DNA from: an uncultured Pseudomonadota bacterium
GTDB taxonomy: Bacteria > Myxococcota_A > UBA796 > SXON01
Length of the DNA stretch: 64,000 bases
Direction: 5' to 3'
NCBI GenBank assembly: GCA_903875225.1
Contig: CAIQVJ010000103.1
Span: forward strand, 1 to 64,000
Position 1 is the first letter of the stretch, and every line of letters starts with the position of its first letter. Below are positions 8,990 to 16,778 of this stretch, piece by piece. The notes under the pieces are model-generated. The model was not told where the DNA came from. It ran no database searches and was given only the letters and a program-made list of their open reading frames with translations. The translations under genes and the position numbers were made by a program.

Positions 8990-9607
8990 TCACCCCGCCG
9001 AAGCGCCCCCCGCCAAAGCCTCTACCGCCGCCCGCACCGACGAGTAGGTCCACGGCGCCATCGTCACGCATTCGCGCGCCGCCGAGAACGGCACGCCGAG
9101 CCGCGAGCACTCCCGTTGTACGAACAGCCGGCGGCCCCGCCCGACCGGAAAGCGCAGCAGCACCGAGGCCCGTAGCTCCGGCGCGACGGTCGGGTAGAGC
9201 AGCACCAGCGAATCGTCGGCGGGACCCTGGACGACCACGGTGCGTCGACCTGCAGCAGAGCGATCCTTCAACAGCACGCCGAGCAGCCGGACAGCGCCCT
9301 CTCGCCCGAACAGGCAGTCCACGTCATCCAGCAGGAGCCGGGGGGCCTGCTCCACGCCAGCCGAGAACCGGCCGTTGCGGGCACGGGCGACGAGGAGCGC
9401 CCGAAGCCCGGGTCCGTCGAGCACCATGGGTTCGGGGCCGGCGAGGCGCACCGCGACAGAGGACTTGCCCGAGCCCTCCGGGCCGAGCAGGAAGACGACC
9501 GACCGCGACGCGATGATGCGCGGGAGCGGGCGACGCCCGAGGAACTCGCCCGCGGTACGCGTGAGGTGCGCCGGCACACACGGCGTATGGCCGGGGAGAT
9601 CAGACAT
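8990..9607 (-). CDS. P-loop ATPase of DnaA/Hda-like type
   Basis: About 205 residues. Walker A is GPEGSGKSS near residue 45; Walker B is RLLLDDVDCLFG near residue 90; a sensor-1-like strand TVVVQGPADDS follows, and the C-terminus (RECSRLGVPFSAARECVTMAPWTYSSVRAAVEAL) looks like the helical lid of DnaA-type AAA+ proteins, in which a conserved Arg acts on nucleotide. There is no DnaA domain IV (DNA-binding), so the size and plan resemble Hda/HdaA, regulators of DnaA. Sequence divergence is high and the assignment is tentative; it could equally be another small helper ATPase. It is about 76 bp downstream of the cobalamin-protein gene and converges on the exported-protein gene. Confidence 0.6.
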   Translation of the reverse strand: MSDLPGHTPCVPAHLTRTAGEFLGRRPLPRIIASRSVVFLLGPEGSGKSSVAVRLAGPEPMVLDGPGLRALLVARARNGRFSAGVEQAPRLLLDDVDCLFGREGAVRLLGVLLKDRSAAGRRTVVVQGPADDSLVLLYPTVAPELRASVLLRFPVGRGRRLFVQRECSRLGVPFSAARECVTMAPWTYSSVRAAVEALAGGASAG

Positions 9608-9683
9608 CAGCCGCGACTCCTTCCATCAATGACACTCTCAACGGGGCCCGCACAATAGGACAGTTTGCGAAACGGATCAACGG

Positions 9684-10085
9684 CTACCAGCGAGGTTTGA
9701 CCCGCGCGCGGATCGCCGCGACGATCTCCGGAATCGGCGTTCCTGGCTGGAAGACCATCGCGACCCCGGCCTCGAGGAGACCGGGCACGTCGGCATCCGG
9801 GATGATGCCTCCTGCGAGCACGAGGACATCGGCTCGATCGGCAGCACGCAGCTCCCGAACGATCTCCGGCAGCAGATGATTGTGTGCACCCGAGAGGACG
9901 GAGAGCCCTACGACCTGGACGTCCTCATCCACGGCGGCGCGCACGATCTGCTGCGGGGTCTGGTGCAGACCCGTGTAGATGACCTCGAATCCCGCATCCC
10001 GCAACCCGCGCGCAACGACCTTGGCTCCACGGTCATGACCGTCGAGCCCGGGCTTGCCGATGAGTACGCGGATCGGTGATTCCAT
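9684..10085 (-). CDS. Cobalamin-binding subunit of an acyl-CoA mutase
   Basis: About 133 residues, the full length of a stand-alone B12-binding domain. It has KPGLDGHDRGAKVVA near the start (DxHxxG, with His17 the expected lower cobalt ligand), then the GLSVLSGAH and VLVLAGGIIP loops that hold the nucleotide tail of B12. This matches the C-terminal domain / small subunit of methylmalonyl-CoA mutase and related isobutyryl- or ethylmalonyl-type mutases. The start is four bases after the acyl-CoA dehydrogenase stop, so the genes are co-transcribed. The large catalytic subunit is not in this window. Together they point to branched-chain or propionyl/butyryl-CoA metabolism. Confidence 0.93.
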   Translation of the reverse strand: MESPIRVLIGKPGLDGHDRGAKVVARGLRDAGFEVIYTGLHQTPQQIVRAAVDEDVQVVGLSVLSGAHNHLLPEIVRELRAADRADVLVLAGGIIPDADVPGLLEAGVAMVFQPGTPIPEIVAAIRARVKPRW

Positions 10086-10089
10086 ATGT

Positions 10090-11232
10090 TCAACCCAGAT
10101 AGTTGCGGGAGATTACGATACGCTGGATCTCGCTGGTGCCTTCATAGAGCGTAGTAATCCGGGCGTCGCGGAACAAGCGCTCCACCTCGTATTCCTTGGA
10201 GAATCCATAGCCGCCGTGGATCTGCAGCGCCTTGTCAGCGCAGAAATTCGCCGTCTCCGACGCAGCGAGCTTCGCCATGGAGCAGAAGTGCGAGGCGCGC
10301 GCCTTGTCCGTTCCGTCCTTGGTGATGGCGGCGCGCCAGGTGAGCAGGCGAGCGGACTCGATCCGGGTGGCCATGTCGGCGATCATCCACTGGATCGCCT
10401 GATTGGAACCGATGGGCTTGCCGAACGCCATGCGCTGCTTGGCGTGGGCGCAGGCCAGGTCGAACGCACGCTGGGCGATACCCAGCGCCTGGGCGGCGAT
10501 GCCGATGCGCCCGCCATCCAGCGTCGCCATCGCGATCCCGAAGCCCCGACGTTCACCGCCGAGCAGGTTCTCGGCCGGCACGCGCAGCCCCTCGAAGGAG
10601 AGCTCGGAGGTCGCGCTGGAGGTGATGCCGAGCTTCTCCTCGAGCTTGCCGATGCGGTAGCCGGGGCTGGACGCGTCGATGATGAAGGCGCACACGCCCT
10701 TGTGGCGCTCCTCGGGCGCGAGGTTCGCGTAGGCGACGCACACCTGTGCGTAGGGCGCGTTGGTGATCCAGATCTTGTTGCCGTCGAGGACGTAGTCATC
10801 GCCGTCGCGGACGGCGCGCGTGCGCTGGGCACCGGCGTCGGAGCCGGCGTCGGGCTCGGTGAGCGCGTAGCAGCCAAGCTGCTCGCCGGAGGCGAGCCGG
10901 GGAAGCCACTTCAGCTTCTGCGCCTCGGTGCCGCTCGCGACGATGGGCGCGCAGGCGAGGGAATTGTTCACCGACATCGTCACGCCGACGGATGCATCTG
11001 CGTAGCAGATCTCCTCCAGCGCCACGACGTAGGCCAGGGTCGAGAGCCCTGCGCCGCCGTACGCCTCGGGCACCACCATGCCCATGAAGCCCATCTCGGA
11101 GAGCTGCCGGACCAGGTCGGCCGGAAACTCGTGGACATGATCGCGGTGCTGCGCGCCGGGAAGGATCTCCTTCCGGGCGAAGTCGCGAGCGAGTTGTTGA
11201 ATCTGGAGCACGTCGTCGGGCAGGTCAAACAT
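10090..11232 (-). CDS. Acyl-CoA dehydrogenase
   Basis: About 380 residues, the normal family length, starting MFDLPDDVLQIQQLARDFARKEI; an upstream extension is out of character. Signature stretches are YGGAGLSTLAYVVALEEI, CYALTEPDAGSDAGAQ (FAD/substrate contact), KIWITNAPYAQVC, and the C-terminal MQIHGGYGFSKEYEVERLFRD-type region (written here as QIHGGYGFSKEY). ARITTLYEGTSEIQRIVI contains the usual catalytic Glu of short-chain (butyryl-CoA-like) enzymes. It oxidises acyl-CoA to enoyl-CoA, passing electrons to electron-transfer flavoprotein. It is the first gene of the pair with the cobalamin subunit. The chain-length preference is not certain. Confidence 0.95.
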   Translation of the reverse strand: MFDLPDDVLQIQQLARDFARKEILPGAQHRDHVHEFPADLVRQLSEMGFMGMVVPEAYGGAGLSTLAYVVALEEICYADASVGVTMSVNNSLACAPIVASGTEAQKLKWLPRLASGEQLGCYALTEPDAGSDAGAQRTRAVRDGDDYVLDGNKIWITNAPYAQVCVAYANLAPEERHKGVCAFIIDASSPGYRIGKLEEKLGITSSATSELSFEGLRVPAENLLGGERRGFGIAMATLDGGRIGIAAQALGIAQRAFDLACAHAKQRMAFGKPIGSNQAIQWMIADMATRIESARLLTWRAAITKDGTDKARASHFCSMAKLAASETANFCADKALQIHGGYGFSKEYEVERLFRDARITTLYEGTSEIQRIVISRNYLG

Positions 11233-11302
11233 CGCGGGGCCTCGGGGGGACGGGGATCTATCCGGCCCACCCCGCTCCGCGCCGGGTCCGACCGTTAGAA
11301 TC

Positions 11303-12025
11303 TCAGCGCGGAGGCCCGTCGACCGGCGGATGCCACCGGCCAGCGGGGTGGGCCGCGCACGCGTGGGAGAGCGCCCGCGAGAGCAGCGCATGGCCGTCGT
11401 CGTCCTGGTCCCAGGCGAACACCGGAGGCTCGAAGCACGCCTTCCGCTCGACGCCGAGCGAGCGGGAGACCACCGCCTCCACCTCGGTCTCCGCGGCGGC
11501 CCGGCAGTCCTTGTCCGGGCATCCCACGCGCGTCGTCCCCTGTCCCATGGCGATGCGGTTCCGGAAGTACGAACGCCAGAACAGGAAGTCCAACGACCGG
11601 TCGGGCAGCACCGGTCGCAAGGCGAGGTAGCGCTCCGCCACCTCCGGGACCGGGACTGCGACCCACGTCATGGCGAGCATCCCGAGCACGTGGTCCTGAC
11701 ACTCATGGGCATACCCGCTCCGCTGGCAGGCCCCGAGCGCGCCGGACATGTCCCCTGAACGCGACTGGGCCTCCGCTGCCTCGAACCAGCACTCGTCCCG
11801 CCAGACCTGCGCCTCGATGGCGCCGCAGTCCTCGAATCGGAGATCGCGCCCCGCGATGTCTGCCTGGCAGTCGCCACGCAGCGTCACGTCGGTGATGCGG
11901 CTACACAGGTCCCAGGCGTGCTCGCGGTCGGCGTGAAGCGCCTGGGTGTACACCTCGTGATCGGCCGGCGTCCGGCACGCGAGCAGCAACGCCAGGAGAA
12001 CCAGGCCGTACACCCGCCCCGTCAA
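11303..12025 (-). CDS. Cys-rich lipoprotein of unknown function
   Basis: About 240 residues beginning MTGRVYGLVLLALLLAC, a good lipoprotein signal with Cys at 17. The mature chain has about ten cysteines spaced as in small helical-pair repeats (CSRITDVTLRGDCQADIA, CGAIEAQVWRDECWFEAAEA, CQRSGYAHECQDHVLGML), suggesting disulfide-tied helices, perhaps Sel1/TPR-like. No catalytic motif. It lies 7 bp downstream of the Asp/Thr-rich lipoprotein gene and 70 bp upstream of the acyl-CoA dehydrogenase start. Likely periplasmic face of a membrane; family unknown. Confidence 0.7.
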   Translation of the reverse strand: MTGRVYGLVLLALLLACRTPADHEVYTQALHADREHAWDLCSRITDVTLRGDCQADIAGRDLRFEDCGAIEAQVWRDECWFEAAEAQSRSGDMSGALGACQRSGYAHECQDHVLGMLAMTWVAVPVPEVAERYLALRPVLPDRSLDFLFWRSYFRNRIAMGQGTTRVGCPDKDCRAAAETEVEAVVSRSLGVERKACFEPPVFAWDQDDDGHALLSRALSHACAAHPAGRWHPPVDGPPR

Positions 12026-12032
12026 TCGGCGA

Positions 12033-12464
12033 CTACCGCTTGAGCTTGAAGGTGCAGCCGCCGTCGCAGGAGCCGGTGATCTTGTCGGCGGTCTCCGCCG
12101 TGCCTACGCACCCGGTGACTCCATCGTCGTCCGCGAACGTCACGGTCGTGCCCGAGACCGTGCCGGAGTACGGCATGTCCATGGTCATCCCGTCGTAGGT
12201 GAGCGTGAGGTCGCATCCGTTGACGGTGATCGCGACAGGAGTGGTCATCTGGGGGCATGCCCCGGTCCACGCCCAGTCGGTGCCGGGCGTGATCGCCGTA
12301 CAGCCGCCGGTGTCCACGTCCGTGTCGGTGTCCGTGTCACTGTCAGTATCGGCGTCCGTGTCGGTGTCAGCGTCGGTGTCGGTGTCGGCACTGTCAGAGC
12401 CGTTCGCGGTGTCCTTGCCCGTGCCGGTGCAACCGAGGAGGACGAGGGCGAGAGAGAGGATCAT
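12033..12464 (-). CDS. Small Asp/Thr-repeat lipoprotein
   Basis: About 143 residues. The start at 12464 gives MILSLALVLLGC, a lipobox with no basic n-region, and is preceded by GGAG at proper distance. A 30-residue linker of alternating Asp and Thr/Ser (TDTDADTDTD type) follows, then a small beta-rich domain with four or five cysteines (CTAIT, ACPQM, GCDLTLTYDG, GCVGTAE, CDGGCTF). Such Asp-rich linkers are common on surface lipoproteins of this lineage. Function unknown. It diverges from the hydrolase-like lipoprotein gene at 12606, with a 141-bp gap that must hold both promoters. Confidence 0.75.
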   Translation of the reverse strand: MILSLALVLLGCTGTGKDTANGSDSADTDTDADTDTDADTDSDTDTDTDVDTGGCTAITPGTDWAWTGACPQMTTPVAITVNGCDLTLTYDGMTMDMPYSGTVSGTTVTFADDDGVTGCVGTAETADKITGSCDGGCTFKLKR

Positions 12465-12605
12465 GTGTGGACTCCGCTGCCACAATGTAGCCAGCCCGTG
12501 AGAATTCGCACGCCGCCCCATGCACACGGATCGGGAGGATGACCTACCTTGACTCACAGGCGCTCACGATCCCACGCTACACTCACGCGGTTGCCCTGGA
12601 CCTCG

Positions 12606-13973
12606 ATGCGCGTCACCCTCCCGCTCCTGCTGCTCCTCACTGCCTGCACGGGTCGACACAGCCCCGACTCGGGCGACAGCGCGGTGGACAGCCAGGGTGA
12701 CAGCGTGGCGGACGACAGCACCCCGGACAGTGACACCCAGGAATCGGGCGACTCGCACGGCGACAGCCAGGACTCCGGTCCGGACTGCACGCTGGCAGAC
12801 CCCCTGGGCCAGATCGGGATCACGCTCCAGAGCGGCGACGACGCCGCGGTGTACTACACCGATGGAGACACGCCCCTGATGGCGGATGGCTACCAGGTCG
12901 TCCTCTCGATCAAGGGAACGACCGGCTCGGGCGGCGTGCCGGTGGAGACGCCCTACGCCACGGCGGGGTTCGGCTACCTCCAGGTCTATGTCAACGTGCC
13001 GAAGGATCGCCGCGGTGCCGGGTCCCGGGCGGCAGTGGCCGCGACCGCGCGGTTCGCTGCCGGTCTTGAGCCCGACGCCCAGGGTTGCTACCTCGCTGAC
13101 CTCGTCTCCGTGCCCGTGTCCGCCACGCCCCCGCTCGTGCTGGGGCACTCCAACGGCGGCGTGCTGGCCATCGCCACCCTCGCGGACGCGACCCTCGACA
13201 TGCCCGCCATCTCCGGGATCGTCACCTTCGAGACCCCGATCTCCGCCCAGTTCGTGGATGTCGAGCTTGGCGCGGTCAACCACCAGAACCCGCTCTACCT
13301 CCCGGGTAGCTGCGCGTGGGACCCCCTGAGCGGCCTGGAGTGTGCGTATTCCAGCACCCCGGTGCTCGGGTGGGACCCGACGTACCAGGACGGGGGCCGG
13401 GGCCCGATCGGCGCGGTCTTCTTCGACGCGGACGGGAACGGCACGAAGAGCGTGGACGAGTACCCCGTGTTCGGCGTCGGGACGGTGGTGGACGAGCCGA
13501 CCGTGGCGTTCTCTCCGCAGATGACCCGGCTCATCGAGGCGCAAGGGCTCGAGGGCCCGACGCGGCTGGATCTCGCCGATGCCGACGCCTGGTGGGCCGA
13601 CCGCGACGGGTCGCGGCTCGCGGTGGCGGCGCTCGAGAATCACCCGGGGGTTCCGCTGATCGCCATCGGAACGCTGGAGGATCATGTCGCGGGGGTGTCC
13701 GACCACGCGCACATCACGGCAGAGGCGCAGATCTGGCGGGACTCGGGTTCACCCTGGGTTCGCGTGAACCCCGCCCCGGTCTACATGCAGGAGACGGCCG
13801 GAGTGGGGCCCTCCTGGACCGACAATCCGCCAAACCTGGCGACGTTCCTCGGCAACCCGGAGGTGCACATGGAGCCCGACGAGTTCGACACCGGCTTCGC
13901 CCCCGATCAGTACTGTGCAGCCGCCCTCATCGAGCTTGCGACGCGGACGGCGAACGGGGACTGGTCCGAATAG
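12606..13973 (+). CDS. Alpha/beta-hydrolase-fold lipoprotein
   Basis: About 455 residues from the ATG at 12606 (MRVTLPLLLLLTAC, lipobox). A 45-residue Asp/Ser/Gln linker is followed by a lipase-like domain: GYQVVLSIKG, a nucleophile elbow LVLGHSNGGVLAIA, and IAIGTLEDHVAGVSDHAH, which could supply the acid and His. This resembles extracellular alpha/beta hydrolases such as esterases, but the core is divergent and may be non-enzymatic. An insert reads FFDADGNGTKSVDEYP, an EF-hand-like calcium loop. The gene diverges from the small Asp/Thr lipoprotein gene. Substrate unknown. Confidence 0.75.
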   Translation: MRVTLPLLLLLTACTGRHSPDSGDSAVDSQGDSVADDSTPDSDTQESGDSHGDSQDSGPDCTLADPLGQIGITLQSGDDAAVYYTDGDTPLMADGYQVVLSIKGTTGSGGVPVETPYATAGFGYLQVYVNVPKDRRGAGSRAAVAATARFAAGLEPDAQGCYLADLVSVPVSATPPLVLGHSNGGVLAIATLADATLDMPAISGIVTFETPISAQFVDVELGAVNHQNPLYLPGSCAWDPLSGLECAYSSTPVLGWDPTYQDGGRGPIGAVFFDADGNGTKSVDEYPVFGVGTVVDEPTVAFSPQMTRLIEAQGLEGPTRLDLADADAWWADRDGSRLAVAALENHPGVPLIAIGTLEDHVAGVSDHAHITAEAQIWRDSGSPWVRVNPAPVYMQETAGVGPSWTDNPPNLATFLGNPEVHMEPDEFDTGFAPDQYCAAALIELATRTANGDWSE

Positions 13974-14156
13974 CCAGGTGGAGTGGGGAGAGGCGCACAG
14001 CCTGCGGGCGGAGCCACACAGGCGCTGAGAGCTGCCGGACCGCCGGGTGGGCGCGACAGCACGCTCGCGACCCATGGCATGCCGGTTGCGTTCGTCCCGG
14101 AAGCACTCGTCATGCTCCCTCGCCGTGACGAAACCCGGTCACCCCCGAGACAGCCC

Positions 14157-14576
14157 ATGGATCCCACGGACGATACCTTCGGTCACCTCGTGGCCTGCTT
14201 GACGGACGCCCTCGGCGAGCAGGCGGAGCTGCACGTGGAGCTCGCCAAGGCGGAGCTCTCGAGAGACGTCCATTCGTTCCTGCACGCTGCCGCTCCGCTG
14301 CTGATCGGGTTGCCCATCCTGGCCACGGGGTACCTCCTCACGAGCGTCGGGATGGCGCTCGCGCTCACACCCGCGCTCGGGGAGTGGGGAGCCTTCGCGC
14401 TCCTGGGTCTCGGGAACCTGCTGGCGGGTGCCCTCGTGGTGCGCCACGCGGTCGCGAGGCTGCGCACTCGACCCGTTCTGAACCCAACCGTGGTGCACGA
14501 ACTGGAACGGAGCGCCAGGAGCATCGTCGCGGCGCTGCGCGCCGATGACGCAAGGGATGTGCTCCCTGCCTCCTGA
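14157..14576 (+). CDS. YqjE-type (phage holin superfamily III) membrane protein
   Basis: About 139 residues from the ATG at 14157. An amphipathic helical N-terminus (EQAELHVELAKAELSRDVHS) is followed by two transmembrane segments (LLIGLPILATGYLLTSVGMALAL and GAFALLGLGNLLAGALVV) and a basic C-terminal helix. This is the layout of the YqjE/DUF1469 family, named after holins but common in non-viral bacterial operons with YqjD-like proteins. It opens a run of five small membrane-protein genes, with the next one overlapping by 32 bp. Role probably in envelope stress or ribosome/membrane association, by analogy only. Confidence 0.8.
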   Translation: MDPTDDTFGHLVACLTDALGEQAELHVELAKAELSRDVHSFLHAAAPLLIGLPILATGYLLTSVGMALALTPALGEWGAFALLGLGNLLAGALVVRHAVARLRTRPVLNPTVVHELERSARSIVAALRADDARDVLPAS

Positions 14577-14793
14577 AACCCGCATCGCGCTCCGGGTCCC
14601 ACCGGCCGACCGGCGGGTGGAGGAGCTCCGCACCCGGCTCATGCTGGCGCGCGTGCGCACCCGGGCGCGGCTCGGGGCGCTGCGAACCGAGGTCGCCGAG
14701 CAGACCGACTGGCACACCTGGTACCGGGCCCACCCGGTCCCTTTCCTCGCCGCCGCCTTCATGGTCGGCTTCTGGCTCGGAAAACGTCGTTGA
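14545..14793 (+). CDS. Small DUF883/YqjD-like membrane protein
   Basis: About 82 residues: a basic helical stretch (VEELRTRLMLARVRTRARLGALRTE) and then a C-terminal tail WYRAHPVPFLAAAFMVGFWLGKRR, one helix with a small-residue (Gly/Ala) face and a basic end. This plan is that of DUF883 (YqjD/ElaB) proteins, which tether to the inner membrane by the C-terminus. An ATG at 14557 is an alternative start. It overlaps the YqjE gene by 32 bp and is 19 bp ahead of the next gene. Confidence 0.7.
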   Translation: MTQGMCSLPPETRIALRVPPADRRVEELRTRLMLARVRTRARLGALRTEVAEQTDWHTWYRAHPVPFLAAAFMVGFWLGKRR

Positions 14794-14812
14794 ACCCACA
14801 AGGAAGGCCTTC

Positions 14813-15013
14813 ATGGACACCACCCAAGAGACTCCCAGACAGCTCACCGGCGAGTGCGCACCCGATGCCGCCGCCTACCTGCTCCACGCCCAGCAGCGCG
14901 CTGCCGCGCTCGGCGACAGGGCCCTGATCTTCGTTCGCGAGCGCCCGATCACCTGCGTGATCGGGGCGATGGCGATTGGGTTCGCCGTCGGCAAGATCGC
15001 GGCTCGGCACTAG
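14813..15013 (+). CDS. Small DUF883-like membrane protein
   Basis: About 66 residues. An N-terminal helix (AAAYLLHAQQRAAALGDRAL) precedes a C-terminal single membrane helix PITCVIGAMAIGFAVGKIAARH with glycine-zipper spacing. It is a shortened relative of the preceding gene and reads in the same operon; AAGGAAGG lies upstream at ribosome-binding distance. Function unknown beyond membrane anchoring. Confidence 0.7.
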   Translation: MDTTQETPRQLTGECAPDAAAYLLHAQQRAAALGDRALIFVRERPITCVIGAMAIGFAVGKIAARH

Positions 15014-15015
15014 CC

Positions 15016-15276
15016 ATGGAGACCCCCGCAGAGCCGGAGTTCGCCCTGGCCACGACCAACCCGGGCCTGGACATCGTCGGACACATCCAGCGCCACCCCT
15101 GCCAGAGCCTGCTGATCGCCGCCGGGGTCGGGTACGTGCTCGGCGGCGGACTGTTCACGCGGCTCACGTTCAACGTGTTGCGCGTGGCGGTGCGCGTCGG
15201 CGCGCTCCCCGTCGTGCAGCGGGAGCTGCTCTCCATGGCCGAATCGGCGCTCAGCAACCCCCCCTCCCCGTCGTAA
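15016..15276 (+). CDS. Small single-helix membrane protein
   Basis: About 86 residues starting three bases after the previous stop. It has an acidic N-terminus, then HPCQSLLIAAGVGYVLGGGLFTRLTFNVLRVAVRVGALP, a Gly-rich membrane helix resembling those of the flanking genes (residues in common are small: A, G, L, V). A second amphipathic helix follows. It fits the same family of membrane-tethered helper proteins, but no named domain can be given. Confidence 0.65.
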   Translation: METPAEPEFALATTNPGLDIVGHIQRHPCQSLLIAAGVGYVLGGGLFTRLTFNVLRVAVRVGALPVVQRELLSMAESALSNPPSPS

Positions 15277-15315
15277 TCCCGCGACCGGGCCTCCCAGTCA
15301 CTCACGGAACACAAC

Positions 15316-15630
15316 ATGAACCTCGACAAAATGAAAAGCATGGAAAAAGACGACTTCCTGAACCTGCTGGGACTCGAGACCCGGCGAAACGCCGTGGACT
15401 ACATGGTGCCGGCGCTCGCGCTGTTTGGCGTCGGCGTGGTCGTGGGCACCGGCATCGGCCTGCTCGTGGCACCCCGACCCGGCCGCGAACTCCGGCAGGA
15501 CCTGGCGCAGCGGCTCCAGAACGCTCCGGAGGCGCTCAGCCGCCTCCCGCAGCGCGCCAACGAGGCGATGCACCGCGTTTCGGACCAGTACGTCGACAAG
15601 CACGAAGGCAAGATCCCAGCACAGAGCTGA
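15316..15630 (+). CDS. YtxH-like membrane-tethered protein
   Basis: About 104 residues. After a short acidic-basic N-terminus comes one transmembrane helix (YMVPALALFGVGVVVGTGIGLLVAP), then RPGRELRQDLAQRL, the 'AP.sGrElR.dl' motif of YtxH/gas-vesicle-protein-like (DUF883-related) stress proteins, and an amphipathic tail. It ends the five-gene run and faces the methyltransferase gene, with 210 bp between them. Members of this group respond to general stress in other bacteria; whether that applies here is inference. Confidence 0.8.
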   Translation: MNLDKMKSMEKDDFLNLLGLETRRNAVDYMVPALALFGVGVVVGTGIGLLVAPRPGRELRQDLAQRLQNAPEALSRLPQRANEAMHRVSDQYVDKHEGKIPAQS

Positions 15631-15651
15631 TGGCTCGGCCGGAGGTCGGAG

Positions 15652-15669
15652 CCGGGCGGCCACGCCCGG
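15652..15669 (+). terminator. Weak hairpin after the small membrane-gene operon
   Basis: A perfect 7-bp inverted repeat CCGGGCG / CGCCCGG with a four-base loop lies 22 bases after the YtxH stop. There is no T-run, so it could be a pause or protection site more than an intrinsic terminator. The rest of the 15631-15840 gap shows only G+C-rich inverted repeats. Confidence 0.3.
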
Positions 15670-15840
15670 GCCCGGTCTCCGGCCCGGCAGCCACACACCC
15701 GCAGCGCCTGCACGGCGAACGCCTGGTACTGCGTCACACGGGAGATGATCGGTTGGGCGGAAGCCCGATCGGCCCGCGCGGTCTCGGCCCCGCGGTCTTC
15801 GGCGGGACGGGACCGTGGGTGAATCTGGCGGGCGTACTCG

Positions 15841-16689
15841 CTAGTGCACCACGACGTCGAGCGTGGCAGGGCCGACGCGGCGCGCAACGTACGAGAGCTC
15901 GGGGCAGTCTGCGGCCATCGCGCCGCACGGGACCACACGGCCCTCGAGGTCGAGGCACTGCACGAGCTCGAAGCCGTGACCGCCAAGCTGGCGCTCCTGC
16001 GAATCGCGGGAGATGTAGTAGTGAACGACGGCAAAGTCGTGTGCTGCATCGTTGAGGATCGCGTAGTCGGTCTCGGAACGTTCGAGCCAGCGCATCCGGC
16101 GGCGGTTGCCGAGGCGCATGGGGAGCCTGGCCAGGCTCCGCAGGGGCTGGCGGGGATCCCCCACGAGGAGCCGGAACGGCGTGCCGAGGCGCGCAGCGTA
16201 GCCCCGGTTGTGTGAGGAGAAGATCAGGAGCCCATCCGGGCGGAGGATCCGCCGGATCTGGTCGAGCACCCGGCCACGCTCGCCGTCTCCGAGCATGTCG
16301 AGCACGTTGAAGGTGCCGAACACCGCATCCAGCGAGCCGGACCCGAACCGGGAGAGGTCGCGCAGGTCGCCCTCGAACACGCGCGCCTCGGGGCAGACCC
16401 GCTGGCACTCGACGACCATCTGCCGGGCGATGTCGAGCGCGAACACTGCGTCCGAGCCCTTGCAGAGGTGGGACGTGACGCGCCCCGCTCCACAGCCCAA
16501 CTCCAGGACGCGCCCCCCGAGGGCTGCCCGGTACCTCTCCAGCAGCGTCGTCTCCACCGGGCGCAAGCCACGGTTGGAATAGTAGCCGACCGTGCCGCCA
16601 AGCGCCCAGAAGGCCATGTTGTACTGGTCAGATGTGGCCGGCGACGACGCGGCGCGTGCGGGGTGTCCACCAAACCGGGTTCTCTCCAA
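15841..16689 (-). CDS. Class I SAM-dependent methyltransferase
   Basis: About 282 residues. Motif I is RVLELGCGAGRVTSHL near residue 60, followed by VFALDIARQMV (acidic residue that binds the SAM ribose), RVFEGDLRDLSRFGSGSLDAVFGTFNVLD and ILRPDGLLIFSSHNRG, all standard for methyltransferase-11/25 domains. The C-terminal 100 residues (HYYISRDSQERQLGGHGFELVQCLD) form a helical or beta cap. Substrate cannot be deduced. It starts about 43 bp below the terminator of the SnoaL-like gene, so it may have its own promoter. Confidence 0.88.
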   Translation of the reverse strand: MERTRFGGHPARAASSPATSDQYNMAFWALGGTVGYYSNRGLRPVETTLLERYRAALGGRVLELGCGAGRVTSHLCKGSDAVFALDIARQMVVECQRVCPEARVFEGDLRDLSRFGSGSLDAVFGTFNVLDMLGDGERGRVLDQIRRILRPDGLLIFSSHNRGYAARLGTPFRLLVGDPRQPLRSLARLPMRLGNRRRMRWLERSETDYAILNDAAHDFAVVHYYISRDSQERQLGGHGFELVQCLDLEGRVVPCGAMAADCPELSYVARRVGPATLDVVVH

Positions 16690-16731
16690 ACGGCACCTCC
16701 GCCTTCATGAGCTTCCCTGCAGAAAGCAAGA

Positions 16732-16758
16732 GCCGTGCCGCCTGCAGGGCGGCACGGC
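16732..16758 (-). terminator. Intrinsic terminator of the SnoaL-like gene
   Basis: A perfect 11-bp stem (GCCGTGCCGCC / GGCGGCACGGC) with a five-base loop lies 20 bases below the stop of the gene at 16779. On the minus strand it is followed by TCTTGCTTTC, moderately T-rich. This is the most convincing intrinsic terminator in the window. Confidence 0.75.
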
Positions 16759-16778
16759 CTCGGTTCAATCCGGCCGGA

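Noticed and set aside
14157..14576. Prophage holin
   Set aside because: Despite the family name, no phage genes surround it and the neighbours are the usual YqjD/YtxH-type companions.
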